Assembly: GCA_049999725.1 (NCBI GenBank)
Contig: JBNGIS010008148.1
Span: 1 to 48,217, forward strand
DNA length: 48,217 bases
Reading direction: 5' to 3'
From: Haplomitrium mnioides
Taxonomy: Eukaryota; Marchantiophyta; Haplomitriopsida; Calobryales
Shown: piece by piece, positions 1 to 10,138 of the stretch
Layout of the letters: each line of letters starts with the position of its first letter
Position numbering within the stretch: the stretch's first letter is position 1
The notes under the pieces: model-generated
Database searches by the model: none
The model's input: the letters and a program-made list of their open reading frames with translations, nothing else
What the model was told of the DNA's origin: nothing
Program-made: the position numbers and the translations under genes

Positions 1-1061
1 CCTTGTTTGTTTTGACGGTGGTTCCGTCAGTGCTCCGTGTACCTTGTAACCCTTCCCAGCTCCGCTGATGCTTTCCTAGACGTGGCTATTGGTGGCGCTC
101 TGTCGATGAGTAGCATGGTTCTGCCCTTACCCCGTGGTTTGTTGTAGGTGAAGGGGAAAGGCCGCTTGATCTGCGTAGTGCTTCCTCCCTTCCTTGTTTC
201 TACGGCTTTTCTCTTATTCGGCTCTATGCTATCTCCTCAATGAGGTGGTGAGGTGAGATCCTGACTACTCTGACTTCAATGGTTTTGATTTTAGTGGCAG
301 CTTCCTTCACGCAGTCAAGTTGGCTCTAGTTGGTGGTGGCTCGGCTCCTCGTTTGGTTTCTCGGGTTCCCCTTCGGCCCACTTGACTCTGCTTCTAGTAC
401 ATGATGTGCTCAGGTTGTTGCATTCCCATTTGTTGCCTCCTCCCTCTCTAGTTCTAGCCTATCCTACTCTCCCTGGTCATCAGGAACCTTGAAGTGGTTC
501 AAGACACCCTTGTGCTGCAGATTTCTTAAACGGCCCCCTGCATGCTCGATTGTGCTCCTTGGCTCCTCTAAAGGGTTCCTCCTTGAGTGCTCTCTGGCTG
601 AGACCTTTTCCCTGCTAGGCACCTCCTACTGACCCAAATCTGCAGGACAACACACAGTGGCGGACCACAACTGACCGGGATGAGCGCCGAGCAACGCCGA
701 CGACAACAACACATCCATTCAACATAGAAACGCATTACAGGGCAGTTTCTAGTCCAACCTTGCCATTTTCTTTGTCCATCACATTTACTTTTCCTCTATT
801 TTTTCCTTTTTCAGTTCAGAGGATACTTCAATTTCATTCCATTCTTTTTTATTTCCCGTATTAAAAAGAGAACATAAACAGGTACCATGATCTAAAACAT
901 ACCCGCTATACGCGGAGACCCGCAGTATTGATCATACTGCATATCGTTCTTCCCTTTTCTTTTCTTCTTTCATCATTCCTGCTCTGGTTTAACCAAACAC
1001 AACAACATGCTCTGGACAGTTACCAAATCCAGACTGGCTAGACACTGGGAATCAACCAAAC
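1..1061 (+). mobile_element. 5' untranslated leader of copia element E1 (5' end outside window)
   Basis: This stretch has no credible gene. From about 655 onward it aligns by eye with the leader of the related element E2 (13614-13987): both contain an ACAACTGACC or GCAACTGACC stretch, a run of GACGAC/GCCGACGACAAC, 'CAACATAGAAAC' and 'CATTACA', then the gag start. The first 650 bp are rich in TGCTC/CTCCTT and resemble a degenerate form of the minisatellite in the E2 leader. No LTR of the TGTTATAG type is visible, so the 5' LTR of E1 should lie left of the window. The 98-residue open frame at 1007 overlaps the true gag start out of frame and is not a gene. Confidence 0.6.
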
Positions 1062-4000
1062 ATGAACCCCGTCGGTTCATTAAAATTCCCAACACTAAAA
1101 CTCGATGGATCGAACTACTAGTCATGGTCCCTGGACATTACCACGTACCTGACATCAAAAGGCATCCAAGATATCCTGACACACGACGAGGGCACAAATC
1201 CTCGCGACGCTGCTCGAGCCTTAATCCTCATCCGCCACCATATCGTGGAACCACTCAAGCTCCAATACCTGAATCACCACAACCCCAGAATACTCTGGGA
1301 TGAACTCAAATTAAGATTCGACCATTTGACATCCATATTGCTCCCAGCAGCGAGACATGACTGGATAAACCTCCACGTCCAAGATCACACATCGATTGTG
1401 AACTACAATAGCAAACTGTTCCGGATCGCCTCCCAACTGGCCATATGCGGCCACCCTGTATCGGATGAAGAACAGATAGAGAAGACCCTATCAACATTCC
1501 CTGTAAGCAACCTTATCTTAGCATCCCAATATCGCAACATGCAATTCACAAGATACTCAAAGCTTATCGCATATATGCTCCTAGCCGAGAAACATCAAAT
1601 ACTACTCATGGAGAACGCGAAAAAGCAACCTCTCGGTTCTGCTGCACCTCCCGCAAACCCTGAATCACACTTCACGCAACACAATACACACCCTGCAAAC
1701 CGTACACGAGGACCTCACACAAGAAGAGGAAGAAGTGGAGGAAGAGGAAACCCCAGATTCAGGGGGAGTACCAAATACTCACATACCAACCGACCTCCAC
1801 CTTTCACAAACAGGGATAAGAATAGCAGGCATTATACCTCCAACACACCTGAGCGCAGACCACGTCCATGGACACCAAGAGGTGGTCGACAACATATGCG
1901 CGACCGAAAACACTTCTCCCAACTGAGGAACACTCAGACCTCATGCCACAGATGCGGAACTCGAGGACATACGCAATCAGTATGCCGAGTCCCTGTACAC
2001 CTGGTCAAACTGTACCAAAACAGTATCAGGCATACACAACCTGAAGTCCATGGGAATCTCCTGGAAATCCCCGATGTCAACGACTACCTGACATACAACA
2101 TGCATCCTGAGAGCCATACGATACAACATTTGGCTCCAACTCAGACAGTAGACCATAGCAACACATGCATTTGTCGATAGCGGCTCCTCGCACACTATCC
2201 TACAGGATCGAAACCTCTTCTCTTCGATCACTCCTTCTTCTCAACAAATGACAACTATCACCGGCCATAACCAAATAGAAGAAGGTTATGGCCCAGCCAT
2301 CGTACGATTCCCAAACGGAACCATATTGAACATTCCTTCAGCCATATACGCACCTATGGCCACAAGGAACCTTATAAGCTTCCAAGACATCCGACAAAAC
2401 GGATATCACATTCAAACAGGAAGGACATCTAACACAGAAGTCTTACACATCATGCTACCGACAAGACTTAATACGCAAGTACAAGAAACCTTCCCATTGT
2501 CTCCACCTGGACTGTACATGACGCATATTTATTCATACCTTACATCCTCGATACGAATCTCGGATGCTCAACTCTGGCATAATTGACTCGGACACCCAGG
2601 CAAAGACATGTTTTATAGACTAAAACACGACAACATAGGCATTCCTGACAATGTACAACTGATATCCTCCACATCCCCATGCATGGCATGTGCACAAGGA
2701 AAACTTAAGATCGTACATCCAATACTAAAGACAACCAAACAAATCCCCCGATTCCTTGAACAGATCCATGCAGACATTTGTGGACCCATTCATCCTCCAT
2801 TCGGACCATTCAAATATTTTCTAGTAACCATTGATGCATCATCAAAGTGGTCACAAGTATCTCTACTCACAACCAAAAATATGGTATTCCCCAAACTACT
2901 CTCACAAATCCTAAAGCTAACCACACAATTCCCCGAATACCCGATCTGAACTCTCAGAGTTGACAACGTCGACAAATTTTTGTCTAAAACATTCGACAAA
3001 TTCTGCACATCAGCAAGCATAGATATCCAATACTCAGTACCTCACGTTCATTTCCAGAATGGGATAGCTGAATCGGCAATTAAACGTATACAACTTATCG
3101 CTCGACCGTTACTGCTGAACACGAGCCTTCTTACATCCGCATAGGGCTATGCTATACTACATGCAGCCACCCTAATAAAATTCAGACCATCAGCATTCAA
3201 CAGTTACTCACCACACCGACTTGCAATAGGCATACCCACCAACATCACACACCTACGAACCTTCGGATGTCTGGTCATGGTACCAATCCTCGGCCCCAAC
3301 CAAACCAAAATGGGACCACAGCGTCAGAGAGGGATATATATTGGTTTTGAATCCCCATCAATAATTCGATACCTCGAACCCAACACATCCGACGTTTTCA
3401 AATCACGATTCGCGGATTACCAATTCTTTGAGGATACGTTCCCACCCTTAACACAGGACACATCTACCAACCCAACAACACATATAGAGGAACTGATATG
3501 GCATAAAAACTCGATCCTTCAACCTGATGCCATAACAGGACAATCTGATTACGAAGTACAAAAAATACTTCACATCCAACAAACATTAGCCAAAACGCCA
3601 AACGCATTCAGTGATGTAGCAGGTATTACCAAATCCCATATCGACGCAGCAAATGCACCTGCAAGACTACAAAAAGAATCCAGACCTGCAACTGATATTG
3701 CGCCCAAAGCCAAAAGAGGACGCCCGCTTGGCTCCAAAAATAAGCCGAAACCTAGCAAATCACATCACACCAATATCAACATATTACCAACCCAAGACAG
3801 AACATCAGACATGCTGAGATCAACAATTCCAGACAATGACGAGATATCCATCAACTATTCGCATACCGGCCATATCTGGACAAGAGAAAAAACATACATA
3901 GACGACATGTTTGCCTACTCAGTATCTCAAAGTATAGATGACAATACACTAGATCCCATCTCCGTACGGGACGCACAATCCAGACGGAACTGGCCACAAT

Positions 4001-5103
4001 GGGAAAAAGCGATTAACTCAGAACTAGATTCTTTGATTCATCGCCAAGTTTTTGGCTCCATCACTCCAGCAATGCCTGACATGACTCTGACCGACTACAG
4101 ATTCATATTTGTCAGAAAAAGAAATGCAAAGGGCGACGTCACCAGATACAAGGCCAGACTCGTTGCAAAAGGATACACCCAAATACCTGGTAGAGACTAC
4201 AACTTGACGTATTCACCCGTAATGGACTCCATTACATACAGATATATGATAGCATTCACCATTCAACGGAACCTCATAATGCACATCATGGATGTTATTA
4301 CAGCCTACCTGTACGGCATACTTGACTCTCAGATCTATATGAAGGCACCTCCAGAACTCATATCAAGGTTATCATTTCACATTGAGGGGGAGAAGAAAAC
4401 ATCTGAGGTTGGACCTTTTGTCCCTCAATGCCACACATCTAAGGTTGGACCTTTTGTCCCTCAATGCCACACATCTGAGGTTGGACCTTTTGTCCCCCAA
4501 TGCCAAACAACTGAGGTTGGACCTTCTGTCCCTCACTGCAAAATGTATGAGGTTAGACCTTCTGTCCCTCACACACATAAATCTGCAACAGGACCTATTG
4601 TCCACAAATGGCTACAACAGAAAGGACCTACTGTCCTCATGACAAAGAGAAAGCGCTATACAATGAACAACATGCTTAACACTGCGATATTAGGACCTTT
4701 AGTCCAGCCAGCACACTTGCTGAGCACGCTGTCCAACAGAGGACCTTCAGTCCCATCAACATGCATGACAGATTGGCAAAAGAAAGGACCTTCATTCCAA
4801 CCCGCAAATAAGCTGAACAAACACCATGACAAGGGACCTTTAGTCCCACATCGATCATGTGTACATTGAAGCATTCCATCGACAAAGCATTCAACAAATG
4901 CAACAAAAATGGCATCAAATCGATCGGACCCTCAAATGGCAATCCAGGTCATGAGATCGATGTATGGCCTTAAGCAAAGCGGTAGAAATTGGTATCAACG
5001 ATTCAAATCAGAGATGATGGCAATGAATTTTACAAATAATGACATTGCCCCATGCCTATTCATGAAACAGGAAACACCATAATACGTTATAGTGGCAATC
5101 TAT
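1062..5103 (+). mobile_element. E1: decayed Ty1/copia gag-pol, truncated inside reverse transcriptase
   Basis: E1 is a pseudogene of the same family as E2. The gag ATG is at 1062, with an in-frame TAG about 20 codons in where E2 has CAG. The visible parts are gag with a CX2CX4HX4C knuckle (CHRCGTRGHTQSVC), a protease region, a GAG-pre-integrase segment and an integrase core with stops. From 3277 to 4869 a 530-codon frame covers the integrase C-terminus, an AT-hook-like basic stretch (RGRPLGSKNK), and the first part of reverse transcriptase with the 36-bp repeat array. Breaks: an inserted T near 2168 shifts frame before the protease, TGA at 2584-2586, TGA after codon QYPI at 2947, TAG near 3142 in integrase, and TGA at 4867-4869. 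Copia homology stops at about 5103, before the YVDD box, where gypsy sequence begins, so RNase H and the 3' LTR are missing. Confidence 0.85.
4402..4581 (+). repeat. 36-bp tandem array in the E1 reverse transcriptase frame (5 units)
   Basis: Five direct units start at 4402, 4438, 4474, 4510 and 4546. Each encodes a variant of the 12-residue motif SEVGPFVPQCQ plus one residue. The array is in frame and interrupts reverse transcriptase between the AYLYGILDSQIYMKAP block and the SMYGLKQS block. From 4582 to about 4855 the motif continues in looser form, with only the GGACCTNNNGTCC core kept at irregular spacing. E2 has eight regular units at the same place. Confidence 0.9.
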
Positions 5104-6784
5104 AAGGAACAAACCATTGTTATAATCAATTCATTTGGAAAATATGACAAGTCGCTATCACCGATAGGAAGATCAATTGCAACTCTTTGATATCAAGAGT
5201 ACAAGCTAGGAAGGTTCCGCACCATTTTTAATGCATTGTCACGAAGGCCGGATCATCGAGTGAATACAATAGAGGTGATCAACATTAGTATCTTACATTT
5301 AGATGAGGCAACTAGTGGGAGTCATCATCAAAAACTACAAGAAGATGCTTTCTTTAGTCTGGTTTGAGCACGATTGGCCGTCAAGAATAGTGAGTATCAT
5401 TCTTTTGCCATTCGAGATGGCATTCTCTATCAAGACCATCAAATTTATGTTCCACAAGATGATACGCTTCGAATGGCTCGTTTACAAGAAGCGCATGACA
5501 TTCCTATCTCTGGGCATCTTGGAGTAGATAAAACTATAGAGTTTCTTCAACGCACTTGGTGGTGGTCTAACTTGGCTTGAGATGTTTGTGGTTTTGTTCA
5601 TTCATGTAAAAGTTGTCAATGAAACAAAGCTTTGAATCAAAAACCAGCGGGACTTCTTCAACCATTACCAATTCCTACTGCTCGTTGGGAACATGTAAGT
5701 TTGGATCTTGTCACTTCACTTCCAACTATGCCTTGTGGGTTTACTGCTATTGTGGTGTTTGTGGACAAGCTGAGCAAGCATATTCATTTAGCACCAATGG
5801 TGGATACAGTGGATGCTCCACAATTGGCAAAAATTTACTTTGATACTGTTTTTTACCATCATGGAATACCCAAGGTGTTAATATCTGATAGGGATCCGCG
5901 TTTCACTGGAAAGTTTTGGCAAGAGTTGTTCAAACTTCTGAAACCAAACTTTTTATATCTGCAAATAGATGGGCAAACAGAGCGTGCTAATTGTACTGTG
6001 GAGGATATGCTTTGCACGTTCATCAATGTTCATCACACCGATTGGGATAGTTTCTTACCAGCTATAGAGTTTGCCTACAACAACTCCAAACAAGCAAGTA
6101 TTGGGTTTTCTCCTTTTTTTTTAAAAAATTCGGGTCAGCATCCTCTTGTTCCCGATGGTTTGCTTTCTCCTACTTCTTCTAATAATCCAAGTATTTCTAA
6201 TTTTTTGTCTCGTTTATCTTCTTCCTTGCAAGATGCTCGCAACCATCTTACTATTGCTCAAAATCGACAAAAACAATATGCCGATAGTTGTCATCCTAAT
6301 TGCTTTTATGTTTTAGGTGACCAAGTTATGTTATCCACTCATAATCTTTCATTGTCTTTAGATACTCAAGTTCGTAAGTTATCTCCTGCTTGGATTGGTC
6401 CTTTCTCTATTTCTCAAGTTATTTCTCATGTTGCTTATGAACTTGATCTTCCTCTTCATATGAAAATGCATCCTCTCTTCCATGTGCCTAAACTTAAGCC
6501 TTTTGTTCCTAGTCCATCTTCTTTTCCAAATTGTGTTCAACTTCCTCCTCCGTCCATTGTTCTTGATGATCATGAAGAATTTGAAGTAGACCACATTTTG
6601 GCGAAAAGAGTTATCAAGCGCAGGTGGCATCCACAAGTTCAACACAAGGTTTTGTGGAAAGGCTATCCACTTCATGATGCTGCTTGGGAACCTTCTTCAA
6701 ATCTTGAGAATGCTTAAGAAGCTATTAAAGTTTTTGAAAGTTGCGGTAATGACGAGGACGTCATCGACTAGACGGCGGGGATTA
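5104..6784 (+). pseudogene. G1: 3' half of a Ty3/gypsy chromovirus pol (RNase H end, integrase, chromodomain)
   Basis: The sequence begins abruptly inside the RNase H region, matching by eye the minus-strand copy G2 near 42.0 kb. The integrase zinc-finger region (GHLGVDKTIEFL, then SCKSCQ) has TGA at 5578-5580 and 5620-5622 in the same frame. The frame from 5632 to 6717 holds the integrase core with three acidic positions: D in VSLDLV, D in ISDRDPRF and E in DGQTERAN. Compared with G3, about five residues (TAYHP) are missing just before DGQTER. The end is a chromodomain (FEVDHILAKRVIKRRWHPQV ... VLWKGYP ... WEPSSNLENA), which places the element among the chromoviruses. The frame ends early at a TAA (6715-6717) where G3 has CAA. 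The element cannot be active. Confidence 0.88.
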
Positions 6785-7224
6785 TATAATAGTACAAGCA
6801 TAAGGTTGTGCTATTTATAAGAAAATAGAGAGGAGTGAAGGAAATAGTAGTGAGTCACTTTTAGGGTTAAGATTAGATTACTTACCTTTGAAGTCACTTT
6901 TGGTGGAGAGTCACTTTTAGGTTACTTGCATTTGAGGTCACTTTTGGTAGAGAGTTACCTTTAGGGCTGAAATGAGAAGTGAGTTGTAAGTGAAGAAAGA
7001 GGGATGACACCCTCTTCTCTTGTATAAATAGAAGGGCTTCTTAGCCCCACTCCTCATTCTAGAGTTCCTCTCAATTCGGTTTGGCTCTTTGGTTGTTTGG
7101 CTTTGGCAAGCACTCTTGGCTTTGGTTTGCTTATTGGCCTTGAGTTGTGTAACTCTTTTAGAGTTGTCTTGAAGTATTACTTATTTGGAAGTCGGTCTTT
7201 GAGTTCTCTTTGAGTTCGTTTACA
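6785..7224 (+). repeat. 3' LTR of gypsy element G1 (+ strand)
   Basis: This 440-bp repeat matches the inverse copy at 7591-8031. It starts at TATAATAGTACAAGC, where other copies start TGTAATAG, so the terminal TG has become TA. It ends at CGTTTACA. Inside is a TATA box (TATAAATA, 7023-7030), followed by the R/U5-type segment. It abuts gag sequence of G4 on the right. Confidence 0.85.
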
Positions 7225-7576
7225 CAATAGGAGCAACAAATCCATGTTGTGCTTGTTCTATTTGATATCTCCACCAAGTCTTTGCAACTCCTTCTAATTG
7301 GCTTGCTGCAAATAGAGTTTGCCGACTATCCTCTCTAATGTTTGTAGCTTCAAAATAATTTTTTACAATCGAAGATGAAGTTCTCACAAGCACCACAACC
7401 TACCTTTTCATCATATGTTTTTGGTGTTGGAGATTGCCCATAACTCTCTTCTTCTCAAAACATTTCTCTCTTTCATTCTCACTTCCAAAAGCCGTGAAAG
7501 ATGTTCAAGTCATTGTTCTATTTCTTGAACCACTGCCCCTTGATTCTCCATGTAACTCACCACCAACAAGATATGT
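7225..7576 (-). pseudogene. G4: start of gypsy gag, cut by insertion of G1
   Basis: Read on the minus strand, translation upstream of the G1 LTR gives a Retrotrans_gag-like segment (FEATNIREDS, then ASQLEGVAKTWWRYQ), the usual WW-containing block of Ty3/gypsy capsid. A short frame beginning MENQGAVVQEIEQ starts at about 7548, next to the primer binding site, and stops after 13 codons. The gag is cut at 7224/7225 by the end of the G1 LTR, so G1 appears to have inserted into G4 in opposite orientation. Confidence 0.7.
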
Positions 7577-7589
7577 GGCTCTGATACCA
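7577..7589 (-). promoter_or_regulatory. Primer binding site for initiator tRNA-Met (G4)
   Basis: TGGTATCAGAGCC on the minus strand lies one base inside the LTR end. It is the standard complement of the plant initiator tRNA-Met 3' end used by many plant retrotransposons. It fixes the polarity of G4 and shows that 7591-8031 is a 5' LTR. Confidence 0.9.
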
Positions 7590-7590
7590 A

Positions 7591-8031
7591 TGTAAGCGAA
7601 CTCAAGTACCAAATCCAAATGAGTAACAACTTATAGTGAACTCTAATAAGGTTCTTCAACCAAAAGCAACTCAAGGCCCAAGCTAAGGCCGAGAGTGCAA
7701 GCAAAAGCCAAGCAACAAAAGAACCCAAATGATTCGAGAGGAACTCCAGAATGAGGAGTGGGGCTAAGAAGCCCTTCTATTTATACAAGAGAAGAGGATG
7801 TCATCCCTCTTTCTTCACTTACAAGTCACTTCTAATTTCAGCCCTAAAAGTGGCTCTCTACTAAAAGTGACTTTGAAGGCAAGTAATCTAATCTCAACCC
7901 TAAAAGTGACTCACTACCACTTCCTTTGCTCCTCTCTATTCTCTTATGAATGGCACAACCTTATATTTATACTATTACAACTTCTCTCTACTTTCTTATA
8001 AATAGCACAACCTTATACTTGTACTATTACA
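7591..8031 (-). repeat. 5' LTR of gypsy element G4 (- strand)
   Basis: On the minus strand it starts TGTAATAGTACAAG (8031) and ends CGCTTACA (7591): 441 bp with TG...CA ends. It is an inverted copy of the G1 LTR about 370 bp away. The primer binding site follows directly. On the right it interrupts the integrase of copia E3. Confidence 0.9.
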
Positions 8032-10138
8032 AAATGGAATGATGATGGCCGATATTTCAATAGTGATGCAATGTGTAATACTGCATAACCCCAAATCTGA
8101 AATCGACAATTTGGTTTGCAATAACATAGGTCATGCAATCATTTGAATGATGTGTATTACTCGTTCAGCAATGCCATTTTGGAAATGGACATACACTACC
8201 AAGTATTGGATATCTATGCCTGTGGTCATACAAAAATCATCAAAAGTCTTCGATGTAAATTCTCATGCATTGTCCACTCTTAGAATTCTGATTGGGCTAT
8301 CTGAAAATTGAGCTTTCAATTTCAGAATATGTGTCAGAATTCTAAGAAAGACTAAATTTTGGGTAGAAAGCAAAGAGACTTGTAACCACTTAGATGAATT
8401 ACATATGATAACCAAAAATTATCAAAATGGGCTACTTGGTGGGTCAATAGGACCACACACATCAACATGTATTCGTTCAAGGAATTTCGATATATCCATA
8501 ATAGTCTTGGATACCGCTGGTCAAAGGACCGATTTCCGTTAAGAAGATGCGCTACATGGCTGTGTGATCGATCGGGGGCTAACGCTAGTGGGAATATTTC
8601 GGGTCATTTTTATTATCTTATGAAACATAGCAGTACCCGGATGTCCCAAACGTTTGTGCCATAACACTGATTGATCAGTTTGTAGTGCAGCAGTATGAAT
8701 AGTATGGATTTGCGTGACATAGAACCCAAGTGGATAAGCAAACATTGTCATGCAACCAGGAGTCTTTTGCAAAATGTGTAAGACTTCTTGATCTCTACGA
8801 GTACTAGTATGTGTATGGAAGTCATGCCCGCGTTACTCGAACGACATCGCGGGATTCGTGATCAAGAATCGTGGGTTTCGGCGAATCCTCGCGACGAGAT
8901 GCGCCCCATGTAGTAAAATGATCTTCCGAGGTCCATATCCTTCAAGATTATTACTCCCCGTAATGGTCGTCATCTGCCGACTCGATGGTGTAATATGAGA
9001 GAAGTAAGATCTGTATTTCAAGATGGTATGAGTACTTCCACTGTTAATGATACAGGTTTTGTTGTTCTCAAGAGGAAGGATCTAAGAACTGTTGGTGATC
9101 ATGTGGTTTTCCGCAAGATTTACAACATTCTCAATGTAGTCACTCAAGGTCTCTTCCTTTTCCAACAAGGTACCATGAGTCTCTGGTTGTATAGCATTGT
9201 GTTTACTCTGATTGTATAAGGAAGCCAGATAAGCAAGGATTCTACAGCTCTTCCGAGTGTGTCTCTGTATTCTACACTTGAAACATACAGCTGTTGTAGG
9301 AGGATGACTTGTCGATGGTGCAGATCGATTCACAATAGGAGGTCTGCCACCTTTGCTTCCTCTTGTATAAGGGCAACCACGTGTATTTTGGCCTCTGCCC
9401 CTCCCCTTCAATGCTTGTCCTTGGCCTGTAAAGGGGAATCTACCCCTTCTGAAAGCTTGTCTTCCACTTGTGTAATTGGCTCTTCTACTGGAAGTGCCTC
9501 TATTTGTTGCAAGTACAAAGTAAAAATTTCAAGAGGCTAAGAAATAGGCAGTATGCAGGTGGTCTCACTTTAGAGTTCTTCAATAAAAGCTCTTGATGCT
9601 TCTCAGCAAGTAGCATATGAGCTATCAATTCTGAGTATCTTGTGAATCTCATTTTTCTGTATTGTGCTAATAGAATCATATTTGTCGGATAGATTGTTGA
9701 TAGAGTCTTCTCTATCTATTCCTCATTATTAACAAGTTGCCCATATAAAGTGAGTTGTGAGGTAATATTGAATAATTCACTGTTGTATTTAGAAATTGTA
9801 GTGAAGTCTTGAACTCTGATATTTACCCAATTGTGTTTGGCTTTAGGCAAGTGGATAGTCTTTGTATGATCAAACCTATCCTTGAGTTGATCCCACAACG
9901 TTATAGGATTGCTCTCATTAAGATACTGGAGTTTGAGAGGATTACTAAGGTGATGCCTCAAGAAAACCAGTGTCTGTGCTTTCTGTTGTGCACTTATATC
10001 TTCATCAATTAGAATTGTTGTCTCTAATCCCTTAGAGACAAGGTGAGTTGCAGCATCCAATGACCATGAGAGGTAACTCTCTCTATCTATGGTCAATGGT
10101 TTGAAGCTGAGCTTTTCCATGGCTGTATTATGATTCAA
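8032..10138 (-). mobile_element. E3: decayed Ty1/copia element of a second family (gag to integrase)
   Basis: Minus-strand order is gag (10138-9716, beginning MNHNTAMEKLSFKPLTIDRE, a UBN2-type copia gag), a zinc-knuckle region (CFKCRIQRHTRKSC, about 9280; the usual glycine is replaced), a protease-region block matching E2 (SHITPSSRQMTTITG, about 8990), GAG-pre-integrase (LWHKRLGHPGTAMFHK, about 8650), and an integrase core (IHVDVCGPIDPPSSPF, about 8460; RVDN followed by a stop, about 8270; HFQNGIAERV, about 8180). Several stops and shifts break it, and no domain is intact. It is interrupted at 8031 by the G4 LTR, so reverse transcriptase and RNase H are absent here. The gag differs clearly from E1/E2, so this is a separate copia family. 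Confidence 0.8.
9716..10138 (-). pseudogene. gag N-terminal fragment of E3
   Basis: This open frame of 140 codons is the longest intact piece of E3. It has the copia gag layout: ESYLSWSLDAATHLVSKGLE, HHLSNPLKLQYLNESNPITL, then KYNSELFNITSQL. The E2 gag has the parallel blocks NYQSWSLDITTYLTSKGI, HHIVEPLKLQYLNHYNP and NYNSELFQIASQL. A TAG follows NNEE (9714) where E2 reads on through EEQIEKTLS. Confidence 0.8.

Noticed and set aside
7577-7589. tRNA-Met gene
   Set aside because: Only the 3' acceptor complement is present. It is a primer binding site next to an LTR.
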